Assembly (NCBI RefSeq): GCF_002374855.1 | Contig: NZ_NWVC01000001.1 | Span: 310,001-374,000 of the forward strand | Direction of reading: 5' to 3' | DNA from: Sphingomonas adhaesiva | Lineage (GTDB): Bacteria; Pseudomonadota; Alphaproteobacteria; Sphingomonadales; Sphingomonadaceae | DNA: 64,000 nt | Program-made: the position numbers and the translations under genes | Part shown: positions 8,325 to 16,275 of the stretch, piece after piece | How the letters are laid out: each line of letters starts with the position of its first letter | Position numbering within the stretch: position 1 is the first letter of the stretch | Notes under the pieces: generated by a model | What the model saw: only the letters and a program-made list of their open reading frames with translations | Told to the model about the DNA's origin: nothing | The model's database searches: none

Positions 8325-9407
8325 TCAGGCCGGGAAGATCGACGCCCACTTGCGCACCGGGCGGTCCTTCCACAGCCCGCGGTGATAGGCGTCCGACGCC
8401 AGCAGCGGCATCACCGAGCCGGCTTCCGCGAACACCATCTGTTCGATCGCGGTGTTCACCTTGCCCCAGCTGGCCGCTTCCTGCAGCGTCGAGGACGAGC
8501 AGGCGCCGTCGCGCACGTCGGCGACGGTGATCTGCACCGCATATTTGTGCACCTCGACGTCGTGGTGGCCCAGGATCTCGGCGCAGACGACGGTATCCTG
8601 GATGAAGTTCTTCGGCACGCCGCCGCCGATCATCAGCAGGCCGGTGACGCCCGCCTCGATCTTGATCTGCGTCAGCTCGCGGAAGTCGGCGATCGCGTCC
8701 AGCACCATGTACGGGCGGCCTTCCTTAGCGGCATCGACCTGGTGCTTGACCAGCCCGAACCCGGCCGAGCTGTCGACGAACGCCGGGCAGAAGATCGGCA
8801 CGTCATGCTCATAGGCGAGCTTGACGAGGCTGTTCTCCTTCTTGCCGTGCTCGGCCAGATACTTGCCCATCTCGCGGATGAAGGCGCGCGAGGAATAGGG
8901 CTTCGGCTCCAGCGACTCGGCGATCTTGTTGATCGTGAAGTCGCAGTCCTGCAGCTGCTCCTCGTCGATGTACGTGTCGTAGATGCGGTCGATGTACAGC
9001 GAGCGCAGCGTATCGTCGTCCGGGATTTCCAGCGCCTGGTAATGCTTGTGGCCCAGCCCCTCGAAGAAATCCATGTCGACGATCGACGCGCCGGTGGCGA
9101 CGATCACGTCGACCATGTTGTTGCGCACCAGGTCGGCATACAGGTCCATGCACCCGCCCGCCGAGGTCGAGCCGGCGATGACGAGGCAGACAGTGCAGTC
9201 CTTGTCGGCCAGCATCTGGTTGTAAATCTTCGTCGCGCGGCCCAGGTCGCGGCTGGTGAAGCTCATGTCGGCCATCGCATCGACGATCGGGCGCGCGTCG
9301 AAGCTCTTGATGTCGATATGCTTGACCGTCTTCGACAGCAGTTCCGCCTTGCGGGTGTCGTTGATCGGCGCGTTGGCGGCCGCGGTCTTGGTGAGGGTGT
9401 CGGTCAT
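8325..9407 (-). CDS. Deoxyhypusine synthase-like protein
   Basis: A 360-residue member of the deoxyhypusine synthase family (NAD-dependent aminobutyl transfer). Recognisable parts are VCLVIAGSTSAGG, DVIVATGASIVDMDFFEG, VPIFCPAFVDSSAGFG and TGLLMIGGGVPKNF. Bacteria lack eIF5A, so bacterial members are thought to make polyamines such as homospermidine or related guanidino compounds. The start is the ATG at 9407; an upstream in-frame extension looks non-coding. The decarboxylase gene lies immediately upstream on the same strand (108-base gap), fitting a two-step polyamine pathway. The exact product is unknown. Confidence 0.88.
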   Translation of the reverse strand: MTDTLTKTAAANAPINDTRKAELLSKTVKHIDIKSFDARPIVDAMADMSFTSRDLGRATKIYNQMLADKDCTVCLVIAGSTSAGGCMDLYADLVRNNMVDVIVATGASIVDMDFFEGLGHKHYQALEIPDDDTLRSLYIDRIYDTYIDEEQLQDCDFTINKIAESLEPKPYSSRAFIREMGKYLAEHGKKENSLVKLAYEHDVPIFCPAFVDSSAGFGLVKHQVDAAKEGRPYMVLDAIADFRELTQIKIEAGVTGLLMIGGGVPKNFIQDTVVCAEILGHHDVEVHKYAVQITVADVRDGACSSSTLQEAASWGKVNTAIEQMVFAEAGSVMPLLASDAYHRGLWKDRPVRKWASIFPA

Positions 9408-9514
9408 GGGTGGCTCCCACAGGGTAACGCACGTCGTTGAGGGGGACGCGAAAACCCGCACGGCGGCGGCGCGGGGAAACCCCGCACCGCCGCCGAATCA
9501 GTGAAGACGTTCGG

Positions 9515-10747
9515 TTACAGTGTGACGACGTTGCTGGCGACCCGCGGCGCCGCCGCGAGGTACAGCGACACCATCGGCTCGTCGGTGGCGACCACCGTCT
9601 CGTCGGAGGTGAAGCCGTTGAACGCCGTGCGCATCGCCGCGCCATACGCCCCCAGCATCCCGATCTCGATATAGTCGCCGGTCGTCACGTCCGCGGGCAG
9701 CGGAAACGGCCCCGGCATGTGATCCAGATCGTCGCAGGTCGGGCCCCAGAAGCTGAACGGATGATCGCGGACGGTCGATTCCGGTTCGCGCAGCAGCGCC
9801 ACCGGATACTTCCAGCCGATGTGCGCGGCATCGAACAGCGCGCCATAGGCGCCGTCGTTGATGTACAGTTCCTCGCCGCGGCGACGCTCCACGCGCACCA
9901 CGACCGAGCTGTATTCCGCGCACAGCGCACGGCCCGGCTCCGCCCACAATTCCGCCGAATAGCTGATCGGCAGGCTTTCAAACGCGCGGTGGATCGTCTC
10001 GAAATACAGCTCCAGCGGCGGCGGCACCATGCCCGGATAGGCCGACGGGAACCCGCCGCCCACGTCGATCACATCCACCGTCACCGCGGCCGCGACGATC
10101 GCCTGGCGCACGCGCTCCATCGCCTCGGCATAGGCGTTGGGAGTCATCGCCTGCGACCCGACGTGGAAGCAGATGCCCAGCGCATCGGCGACCTGGCGGG
10201 TGGCGAGCAGCAGCTCTTTCGCCTCATCCGGCGCGACGCCGAACTTGGCGCCCAGCGACAGCTTCGAATGTTCCGACGACACGCGCAGCCGGACGCACAG
10301 CGTCAGGTCGGTCGCATCGCGGGTGGCGCGGGTGATCTTCGCCAGCTCTTCCATGCTGTCGAGCGAGAAGGTGCGCACGCCGTGCGTGAAATACGCCTCG
10401 GCGATCGCTTCCTCGGCCTTGACCGGGTGCATGAAGCAGAGCGTGGCGTCGGGCACGGTACGGGCGACCAGACGCACCTCGGCGATCGACGCGACGTCGA
10501 ACGTCGTCACGCCATTGTCGTAGAGGATGCGGATCAGGTCGGGCGACGGGTTCGCCTTCACCGCGTACATCGAGCGGCCCGGAAACTTCTCCGTGAAGAA
10601 GCGGGCGGCCCGTGCCGCTGCGTGCGGACGGACGATCGTCACCGGCTGAACCGGCCGACGGGCGGCAATGTCGATCGCTCCACCGATGGAGGTGGCGGAA
10701 GCGGTCGAGGGGGCAGCTAGCCCCAGCGCGCAATGATGCTGGTGCAA
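9515..10747 (-). CDS. Fold-type III PLP decarboxylase (ornithine/diaminopimelate type)
   Basis: An alanine-racemase-fold decarboxylase acting on a basic amino acid. The PLP lysine is in SMYAVKANPSPDLI, HVGSQ and DVGGGFPS are conserved cofactor segments, EPGRALC binds PLP phosphate, and WGPTCDDLD carries the Cys/Asp pair typical of ornithine decarboxylases. The likeliest start is the TTG at 10747, nine bases after GGAGG; an ATG at 10777 lacks a ribosome site. Pairing with the DHS-like gene suggests it supplies putrescine or a related diamine. Substrate (ornithine versus lysine or carboxy-polyamines) is inferred. Confidence 0.88.
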   Translation of the reverse strand: MHQHHCALGLAAPSTASATSIGGAIDIAARRPVQPVTIVRPHAAARAARFFTEKFPGRSMYAVKANPSPDLIRILYDNGVTTFDVASIAEVRLVARTVPDATLCFMHPVKAEEAIAEAYFTHGVRTFSLDSMEELAKITRATRDATDLTLCVRLRVSSEHSKLSLGAKFGVAPDEAKELLLATRQVADALGICFHVGSQAMTPNAYAEAMERVRQAIVAAAVTVDVIDVGGGFPSAYPGMVPPPLELYFETIHRAFESLPISYSAELWAEPGRALCAEYSSVVVRVERRRGEELYINDGAYGALFDAAHIGWKYPVALLREPESTVRDHPFSFWGPTCDDLDHMPGPFPLPADVTTGDYIEIGMLGAYGAAMRTAFNGFTSDETVVATDEPMVSLYLAAAPRVASNVVTL

Positions 10748-10887
10748 CTCAAGGGACCTCCAATTGCCTTGCGGCATACGGTGACAAAAAGCTGCCTTGC
10801 GGTTGGAAGTCCCATGGGGCAGCGGAGGCGCGAAATATGATCGACGTTCGGCCTTGTAAAGTGGCTGATGCGACGAAAGGTGCAAAT

Positions 10888-11859
10888 GTGACGTTTATGC
10901 GACAGCCGACGCGCGCAGGGGTGCGGGACGCCGCCGCGAAGATCGCCGCCGTCCTGCCGCCGACGCCGATTTTCGTGCAAGAGATCAATGGGATACGGAT
11001 CGTCTTCAAGGCGGAGTCGCTGCAGCCGATCGGCGCGTTCAAGATTCGCGGCGCATGGCACCGATTGACCGCGATGAGCGCGGAGGCGCGCGCGAAGGGC
11101 GTGGTCGCTTTCTCGTCGGGGAATCATGCGCAGGGAATCGCCTGGGCGGCGCGGCGGCTGGGGATGCCGGCGACGATCGTGATGCCCGCCGACGCCCCGC
11201 GCGCGAAGCGCGATTCGACGCTGGCGCTGGGGGCCGAGGTGGTCGACTACGACCGCGCGACGCAAAGCCGCGAGGCGATCGCCGGGCAGCTGGCGGCGGC
11301 GCGCGGCGCGACGCTGGTGCCGAGCTTCGACGACCCGTGGGTGATCGAGGGGCAGGGCAGCGCCGGGATCGAGGCGGAGCGGCAGATGATCGACGCCGGG
11401 CTGGGCGCGCCGACCCATGTCGTCGTGCCGTGCGGCGGCGGCGGGCTGTCGGCAGGGATCGCGCTGGCGCTGAAGGACGCGCGCATCACCGTCGCGGAGC
11501 CGGAGGGCTGGGACGACATGCGCCGCAGCCTGGAGGCCAGCTGGATCGAGCCGGTCGGCCCCAATCCGCCGCCGACCGCGTGCGATTCGCTCCAGACGAT
11601 GCAGGTGTCGCCGCTGACCTTCGACGTGCTGTCGCGGCGCGACGCGACCGGCGTTGCGGTGAGCGAGCGCGAGGTGGCCGCCGCGCAATGCTGGGCCGCG
11701 CAGCGGCTGCGGCTGGTGATCGAACCGGGCGGCGCGGCGGCGCTGGCGGCGGTGCTGGCGGGCAGGGTCGCGCCCGCGCCGGGAATGCTGGTGATCCTGT
11801 CGGGCGGCAATGTCGATATCGACGGCTATGCCCGCGCGCTGGCGGGGGACGTGGCATGA
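10888..11859 (+). CDS. Threonine/serine dehydratase-like PLP enzyme
   Basis: A fold-type II PLP enzyme of about 323 residues. The Schiff-base lysine is in IGAFKIRGA, SSGNHAQG grips the substrate carboxylate, CGGGGLSAG holds the PLP phosphate, and SGGNVD lies near the end. No C-terminal ACT domain is present, so it is the short catabolic or serine/threonine dehydratase class. Start choice: an ATG at 10837 has a fair GGAGG, but codons up to about 10896 are AT-rich in third positions unlike the rest, so the GTG at 10888 (after GAAAGG) or the ATG at 10897 is preferred. It overlaps the next gene by ATGA. Confidence 0.85.
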   Translation: MTFMRQPTRAGVRDAAAKIAAVLPPTPIFVQEINGIRIVFKAESLQPIGAFKIRGAWHRLTAMSAEARAKGVVAFSSGNHAQGIAWAARRLGMPATIVMPADAPRAKRDSTLALGAEVVDYDRATQSREAIAGQLAAARGATLVPSFDDPWVIEGQGSAGIEAERQMIDAGLGAPTHVVVPCGGGGLSAGIALALKDARITVAEPEGWDDMRRSLEASWIEPVGPNPPPTACDSLQTMQVSPLTFDVLSRRDATGVAVSEREVAAAQCWAAQRLRLVIEPGGAAALAAVLAGRVAPAPGMLVILSGGNVDIDGYARALAGDVA

Positions 11860-12023
11860 ACGCGATCGCCCAGGCCGCCCCCGCGATCGCGATGCTGGGC
11901 GCGGTCGCCTGCCTGATCGGCGGCGGTTATCTGCTTGCCAGCGGGCGTGACCGGAAGAGGGGCGCGCTGATGCTGGTGATGGCCGCGGTGCTGGTGGGCA
12001 ACGTGCTGGTCTGGACGATGTGA
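11856..12023 (+). CDS. Small two-helix membrane protein
   Basis: A 55-residue protein whose ATG overlaps the stop of the dehydratase gene (ATGA), implying coupled translation. Two hydrophobic helices (about 8-28 and 38-54) are joined by the basic loop SGRDRKRG. No family was recognised. It is probably an inner-membrane protein with both ends on the same side. Confidence 0.6.
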   Translation: MNAIAQAAPAIAMLGAVACLIGGGYLLASGRDRKRGALMLVMAAVLVGNVLVWTM

Positions 12024-12050
12024 CGGCGCGTCGGGGGCGCGGAGGAAGAC

Positions 12051-12103
12051 CCCAGCCTGCGCCGGGTGACGGCCCTACATTCGTCGCCCCAGCGCAGGCT
12101 GGG
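12051..12103. repeat. Dispersed inverted repeat (CCCAGCCTGCGC / GCGCAGGCTGGG)
   Basis: Perfect 12-base arms at 12051-12062 and 12092-12103 surround about 29 bases. The left arm continues into CGGGTGAC, the same ending as other dispersed repeats in this window (near 18,690 and 40,580). It looks like one copy of an intergenic repeat family common in sphingomonads. Bases 12,104-12,240 contain further short GC-rich dyads and no gene. Confidence 0.65.
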
Positions 12104-12240
12104 GCCTCTGGCGGCTCTTGCTTCACGATCAAAGCAGCGCGCCGCGGGCAAAAGCCCGCGTCGTCGGACGGCGCTACGCGCCGCCGGCCGCGCTGGCGCG
12201 CGAGGCGCGGATCAGCGCGGCTGATCCGCTCGCGCCAGCG

Positions 12241-12897
12241 TCACTTGATCGGCGAGTTCGGGTCCAGCCGCATGTCCAGGTAATTGTCGACCGACTTCAT
12301 CAGGTCGTCCAGCTCGTGCTCGAAGAAGTGGTTGGCGCGCGGGATCACGTCGTGGTGAATCGTGATGTGCTTCTGCGTGCGCAGCTTGTCGACCAGCTTC
12401 TGCGTCGCCAGCGGGGTCGCCACTTCGTCCTCGGCGCCCTGGATGATGATGCCCGACGACGGGCACGGCGCCAGGAAGCTGAAGTCGAACATGTTCGCTG
12501 GCGGCGCGACCGAGATGAAGCCGCGGATTTCCGGGCGGCGCATCAGCAGCTGCATGCCGATCCACGCGCCGAAGCCGAAGCCCGCGATCCACGTCGACGA
12601 CGCCTCGGCATGGAAGCTCTGCACCCAGTCGAGCGCGGAGGCGGCGTCGGACAGTTCGCCGATGCCGTTGTCGAACGTCCCCTGGCTCTTGCCCACGCCG
12701 CGGAAGTTGAAGCGCAGCGTCGCGAAGCCGCGGCGCTGGAACGTCTTGTACAGATTCTGGACGATGCGGTCGTTCATCGTTCCGCCCGCATTGGGATGCG
12801 GGTGCAGGATCATCGCGACCGGCGCGCGCGGCTTGGGGGCGGGGGCGAAGCGGCCTTCGATGCGGCCTTCGGGTCCGGGAAAGATGACGTCGGGCAT
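12241..12897 (-). CDS. Alpha/beta-hydrolase-superfamily protein with an atypical nucleophile elbow
   Basis: About 218 residues with the small hydrolase fold: MILHPHPNAGGTMNDRIVQ near the N-terminus (oxyanion region), FNFRGVGKSQG, then IAGFGFGAWIGMQLL where a G-x-S-x-G elbow is expected but Gly replaces Ser. GAEDEVA (Asp) and IPRANHFFEHEL (His) remain. A GTG six bases upstream at 12903 is an alternative start. The family (COG2945-like) is poorly characterised. With no Ser it may not be a classical esterase. Confidence 0.8.
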   Translation of the reverse strand: MPDVIFPGPEGRIEGRFAPAPKPRAPVAMILHPHPNAGGTMNDRIVQNLYKTFQRRGFATLRFNFRGVGKSQGTFDNGIGELSDAASALDWVQSFHAEASSTWIAGFGFGAWIGMQLLMRRPEIRGFISVAPPANMFDFSFLAPCPSSGIIIQGAEDEVATPLATQKLVDKLRTQKHITIHHDVIPRANHFFEHELDDLMKSVDNYLDMRLDPNSPIK

Positions 12898-12979
12898 GGT
12901 CACTCTGTTCTTTTGGGCGGGCGTTGGGCCGCGCGGAAAGCGCGCTATATAGGGCCGCCGTGCGATAAGGGAACGTTTC

Positions 12980-14056
12980 TTGACCGCAACCGCTGGCCCG
13001 AACCCGGACGGGCGCCTCTATCTGGACCACGCCGCCACCACGCCGATGACCGCGGGCGCGCGCGACGCGGTGGCGCTGGCCCTGCGCGACTGGGCCAATC
13101 CGTCCTCCCCCCATGCGGAGGGGCGCGCGGCGCGGGCGCGGCTGGAGGCGGCACGCGCGGCGGTTGCGGCGGCGTACGGCTGGCGCCACGAACTGCTGTT
13201 CACCAGCGGGGCGAGCGAGTCGCTGGCGATCGGCATCGGCCGGGCGATGCGCGCGCGCCGCTTCGTCTCGGCGGTGGAACATGACGCGGCGCTGCGCGCG
13301 GCGGGCAGTGCGCCGGTGTTGCCGGTCGGCGCCGACGGCATGGTCGACCTGGCCGCGCTGGCCGATGTCGGCGACGCGCTGGTCGCGGTGCAATGGTGCA
13401 ACAGCGAAACCGGCGTGAAGCAGCCGATCGCCGAGATCGCCCGCATCGTCCATGCGCAGGGCGGCGTCCTGCTGGTCGATGCGGCGCAGATGCCCGCGTC
13501 GGCGGAACTGGCCGACCATGCCGATCTGGTCGCGCTGTCGGCGCACAAGCGCGGCGGGCCGCCGGGCATCGGCGCGCTGCTGGTCCGCGATCTGGCGCTG
13601 CTCAGCCCCAGCGGCGGGCAGGAGCGCGGCTATCGCCCCGGTACGGAGAACCTGCCGGGCGTGCTGGGCTATGCCGCCGCGCTGGCCGAGCCGGAGCCGG
13701 ACCACGCCGATCTGCGCGCCTGTCTGGACGATGCGATCCGCCGGTCGGGGGGCGAGGTGGTCGCCGATGCCGCCCCGCGCCACGCCGCGATCGGATCGTA
13801 CCGGATGCCCGGCGTCGCCGCGGCGGCGCAGCTGATCCGCTTCGACATGGGGGGCATCGCGGTGTCGGCGGGCAGCGCCTGCGCCAGCGGCAGCCTGAAG
13901 CCCAGCCACGTCCTGCGCGCGATGGGGTGGAGCGAGGAGGCGACGCGCGAGGTCGTGCGAGTCAGCTTCGGGCGCACGACCACCCGCGCCGAGGTGGAAC
14001 GCTTCGTCGCGGCATGGCGTGCGGTGTCGAAGGAAGCGCGGCGGGTCGCGGCGTGA
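12980..14056 (+). CDS. Cysteine desulfurase (first of a tandem pair)
   Basis: A class V PLP aminotransferase-fold enzyme of 358 residues that would take sulfur from cysteine. It shows YLDHAATTPMT, TSGASESLAI, VQWCNSETGVKQP, VDAAQMPA, the PLP lysine in LSAHKRGG, and the persulfide loop SAGSACASGSLKPSHVL. The start is a TTG preceded by AAGGGA. The next desulfurase begins within its stop codon (GTGA), so the pair is translationally coupled. It is shorter and more divergent than housekeeping IscS. Confidence 0.88.
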   Translation: MTATAGPNPDGRLYLDHAATTPMTAGARDAVALALRDWANPSSPHAEGRAARARLEAARAAVAAAYGWRHELLFTSGASESLAIGIGRAMRARRFVSAVEHDAALRAAGSAPVLPVGADGMVDLAALADVGDALVAVQWCNSETGVKQPIAEIARIVHAQGGVLLVDAAQMPASAELADHADLVALSAHKRGGPPGIGALLVRDLALLSPSGGQERGYRPGTENLPGVLGYAAALAEPEPDHADLRACLDDAIRRSGGEVVADAAPRHAAIGSYRMPGVAAAAQLIRFDMGGIAVSAGSACASGSLKPSHVLRAMGWSEEATREVVRVSFGRTTTRAEVERFVAAWRAVSKEARRVAA

Positions 14057-15132
14057 CCTATCTCGATTATCAGGCGACCACCCCGCTCGCGCCCGAGGCG
14101 TTCGACGCGATGCTGCCGTGGCTGCGCGATCAGCATGCCAATCCCCATTCCCCGCACCGCGCCGGCCGCGCCGCGCGCGCCGCGGTGGAGGTGGCGCGCG
14201 AGCGGGTCGCCGCGCTGCTGCCGCCCGGCGGGCGCGTCGCCTTCACCGGCGGCGCGACCGAGGCGCTCAACTGGGCGATCAAGGGCGCGCCCGCGGGGCG
14301 GGTGGTGACGATCGCCACCGAACATGCCGCGGTGCTCGATGCGGTCGCGGCGCGCGGCGGCGATACGGTCGTCCTGCCCGTGGGGCCGGACGGGCTGGTC
14401 GACATGGACGCGGCGCGCGCGGCGATCGTGCCCGGCACCGCGCTGGTCGCGGCGATGCTGGTTAATAACGAGATCGGCGTGATTCAGCCGGTCACGGAAC
14501 TGGCCGCGCTGGCGCAGGCGGCCGGGGCGTGGATGCTGGTGGATGCGGTGCAGGGCTATGGCCGCGTGCCGATCCCCGACGGTGTCGATCTGGTCGCGAT
14601 CTCCGCGCACAAGGTTCACGGTCCGAAGGGCGTCGGCGCGCTCTGGCGCCGCGACGGCATCGCGCCCGCCCCGCTGCTGCACGGCGGCGATCAGGAGGGC
14701 GGACGGTCCGGCACGCTGTCCCCGGCGTTGTGCGCGGGCTTCGGCGTGGCGGCGCAGCTGCTGGCGGAACGCGCGGCCACGGACGCGGCGCATGTAGGGC
14801 GCCTGTGGGATGTGGCGCGTGAGCAGTTGGCGGGATGGACCGTCAACGGATCGCTCGCGCAGCGCTATCGCGGGAACATCAACGTGCGGCGCGACGGGCT
14901 GGACGTCAATCGGTTGATGAGCGACCTGCGCGACATCGCCTTTTCCGCGGGATCGGCCTGCGCCAGCGGATCGGGGCGCGCCAGCCACGTGCTTCGCGCG
15001 ATCGGCTTGTCGGAGGCGGCGGCACGCACGTCGATCCGGATCGGCTTCGGCCGCTACACGACGGAGGCGGAACTGACCGCCGCGCTCGACCGGATCGTCG
15101 CGGCGGCGGATGCGCAGCGGGTGGCGGCATGA
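14053..15132 (+). CDS. Cysteine desulfurase (second of a tandem pair)
   Basis: A 359-residue paralogue of the preceding gene, beginning at a GTG that overlaps its stop. Motifs: YLDYQATTPLAPEAF, FTGGATEALNWAIKG, NNEIGVIQP, VDAVQGYG, PLP lysine in ISAHKVHGPKG, and active Cys in SAGSACASGSGRASHVL. It is the more IscS/NifS-like of the two. It overlaps the ferredoxin gene by ATGA. The trio probably serves iron-sulfur assembly or tRNA thiolation; whether the two desulfurases form a heterodimer is an open question. Confidence 0.9.
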   Translation: MTYLDYQATTPLAPEAFDAMLPWLRDQHANPHSPHRAGRAARAAVEVARERVAALLPPGGRVAFTGGATEALNWAIKGAPAGRVVTIATEHAAVLDAVAARGGDTVVLPVGPDGLVDMDAARAAIVPGTALVAAMLVNNEIGVIQPVTELAALAQAAGAWMLVDAVQGYGRVPIPDGVDLVAISAHKVHGPKGVGALWRRDGIAPAPLLHGGDQEGGRSGTLSPALCAGFGVAAQLLAERAATDAAHVGRLWDVAREQLAGWTVNGSLAQRYRGNINVRRDGLDVNRLMSDLRDIAFSAGSACASGSGRASHVLRAIGLSEAAARTSIRIGFGRYTTEAELTAALDRIVAAADAQRVAA

Positions 15133-15431
15133 ACGTCGTCTTTGTCGGCCCGGACGGTTCGCTTCGCGAAGAGGCCGCGACCCCCGGCGAACGGCTGCTC
15201 GACGTCGCGCAGCGCGCGGGCCAGCCGCTGGAGGGCACGTGCGGCGGCGATCTGGCCTGCGCGACCTGCCATGTGATCGTCGATGCCGCCGATTTCGATC
15301 GCCTGTCCCCCGCGCGCGAGGAGGAAGAGGATATGCTCGACCTCGTCCCCGACGCGCGCCGCACCAGCCGGCTGGCGTGCCAGGTGCGGCTGGACGCGGC
15401 GCTCGGCAAGCTGACCGTGAGATTACCGTGA
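15129..15431 (+). CDS. [2Fe-2S] ferredoxin
   Basis: A 100-residue ISC/adrenodoxin-type ferredoxin. The cluster ligands are visible as GTCGGDLACATCHV (C-x5-C-x2-C) and LACQV near the C-terminus. It supplies electrons for Fe-S assembly or to an oxygenase partner. The start overlaps the desulfurase stop, tying it functionally to that pair. The acidic stretch EEEEDMLDLVPD resembles the partner-binding helix of adrenodoxin-type ferredoxins. Confidence 0.92.
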   Translation: MNVVFVGPDGSLREEAATPGERLLDVAQRAGQPLEGTCGGDLACATCHVIVDAADFDRLSPAREEEEDMLDLVPDARRTSRLACQVRLDAALGKLTVRLP

Positions 15432-15499
15432 AGTTCAGGGGACGTGCAGCCGCCACGCCATAGTCTGTCCCCACAGACCATGAGCAGGAGTAGGTGCAC

Positions 15500-15820
15500 A
15501 TGAAACTGATCGCCTTGAGCATCGCCGGCGTCGTCGCGGCGAGCGCGCTGCCCCCCACCGCCGCCGCCGCGCACCCGCGCGGGCCGGGCTGGGATCGCGG
15601 CCCCGGCTGGGATCGTGGGCCGGGACGTCACTGGGATCGCGGCCCGGGCTGGGACCGCGGGCGTGGCTGGGATCGCGGCCGCCACTGGAACCGCGGCGCC
15701 CGCTGGGATCGCGGGCCGCGCTGGAACCGCGGGCGCCAGTGGGGCGACGTGCGGACGGTGTGCCGCTGGCAGGACAGCTATTACGGCCCGGTCCGCCGTT
15801 GCTATCGCGCGCGCTGGTAA
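15500..15820 (+). CDS. Secreted Gly/Arg/Trp repeat protein (WDRGPG repeats)
   Basis: A 106-residue protein with a signal peptide (MKLIALSIAGVVAASALPPTAAAA) and about ten tandem copies of a W(D/N)RG-(P/R/A) unit such as GPGWDRGPGW. It ends in a short Cys-containing tail (RTVCRWQDSYYGPVRRCYRARW) resembling the tail of many RcnB/YXWGXW-type periplasmic proteins; the two Cys could form a disulfide. The start has CAGGAG upstream. Function unknown; an envelope or cation/polyanion-binding role is guesswork. Confidence 0.75.
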   Translation: MKLIALSIAGVVAASALPPTAAAAHPRGPGWDRGPGWDRGPGRHWDRGPGWDRGRGWDRGRHWNRGARWDRGPRWNRGRQWGDVRTVCRWQDSYYGPVRRCYRARW

Positions 15821-15880
15821 GCCGATGATCGGCCGGGCGATGGGTCTTGAACCCGCCGCCTGGCTCGGCCATATGGCGCG

Positions 15881-15972
15881 CGGGAGTCGGGCGGACGTGG
15901 TCGTCGCCAACCTGGTCAGGTCCTGACGGAAGCAGCCACAACGATTTCGCCGCGGGTCGTCCCGGCTCCCAC
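15881..15972 (+). ncRNA. ffs: Signal recognition particle RNA (small bacterial 4.5S type)
   Basis: The conserved SRP domain IV is present around 15,910-15,940 (CCTGGTCAGGTCC ... GGAAGCAGCC). Flanking arms pair (gggagtcggg at 15,882-15,891 with cccggctccc at 15,961-15,970, one G-U), closing a hairpin of about 90 bases. It lies upstream of dnaX, as in many proteobacteria. The apical loop reads TGAC where the usual bacterial loop is GGAA. Exact ends are estimated from pairing. Confidence 0.88.
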
Positions 15973-16101
15973 CGCGCAGTCGCGAGCGAGCGGCAGTGCC
16001 GCTCCACAGCGACAAGCGCGGCCGGCGGGTCGGCCCCCGGCCGAACCCGTCCGACGACGCGGCTTCGCCGCGGCGCCTCGTTACCTTGGGTCCAATATTC
16101 C

Positions 16102-16129
16102 GTCTTGCCGGACCTGTTCCGGCATCCAC
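16102..16129. repeat. Dispersed repeat fragment (TTGCCGGACCTGTTCCGGCAT)
   Basis: A short imperfect palindrome similar to the left end of the element at 18,596-18,689 (ATGCCGGACTTGATCCGGCAT). It lies in the 455-base gap between the WDRG-repeat gene and dnaX. Apart from the SRP RNA gene, the rest of that gap shows nothing recognisable. Confidence 0.5.
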
Positions 16130-16275
16130 CGCGCCTCACACCCGCCAGCGGTTGATCGCGCGGCACGGCGGCCCCCTACACAAGCGCGGGTGACGTAGCG
16201 GGCCGGTGCCACCCCGCACCCATCCCCCAATCTCCACCTTCGACAGCGCGCGTTCGCGTGCCTATATCGCTCGCA

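Noticed and set aside
15560..15740. Tandem repeats as a possible CRISPR array
   Set aside because: The repeats are in frame and code for WDRG units of a signal-peptide protein; no spacers.
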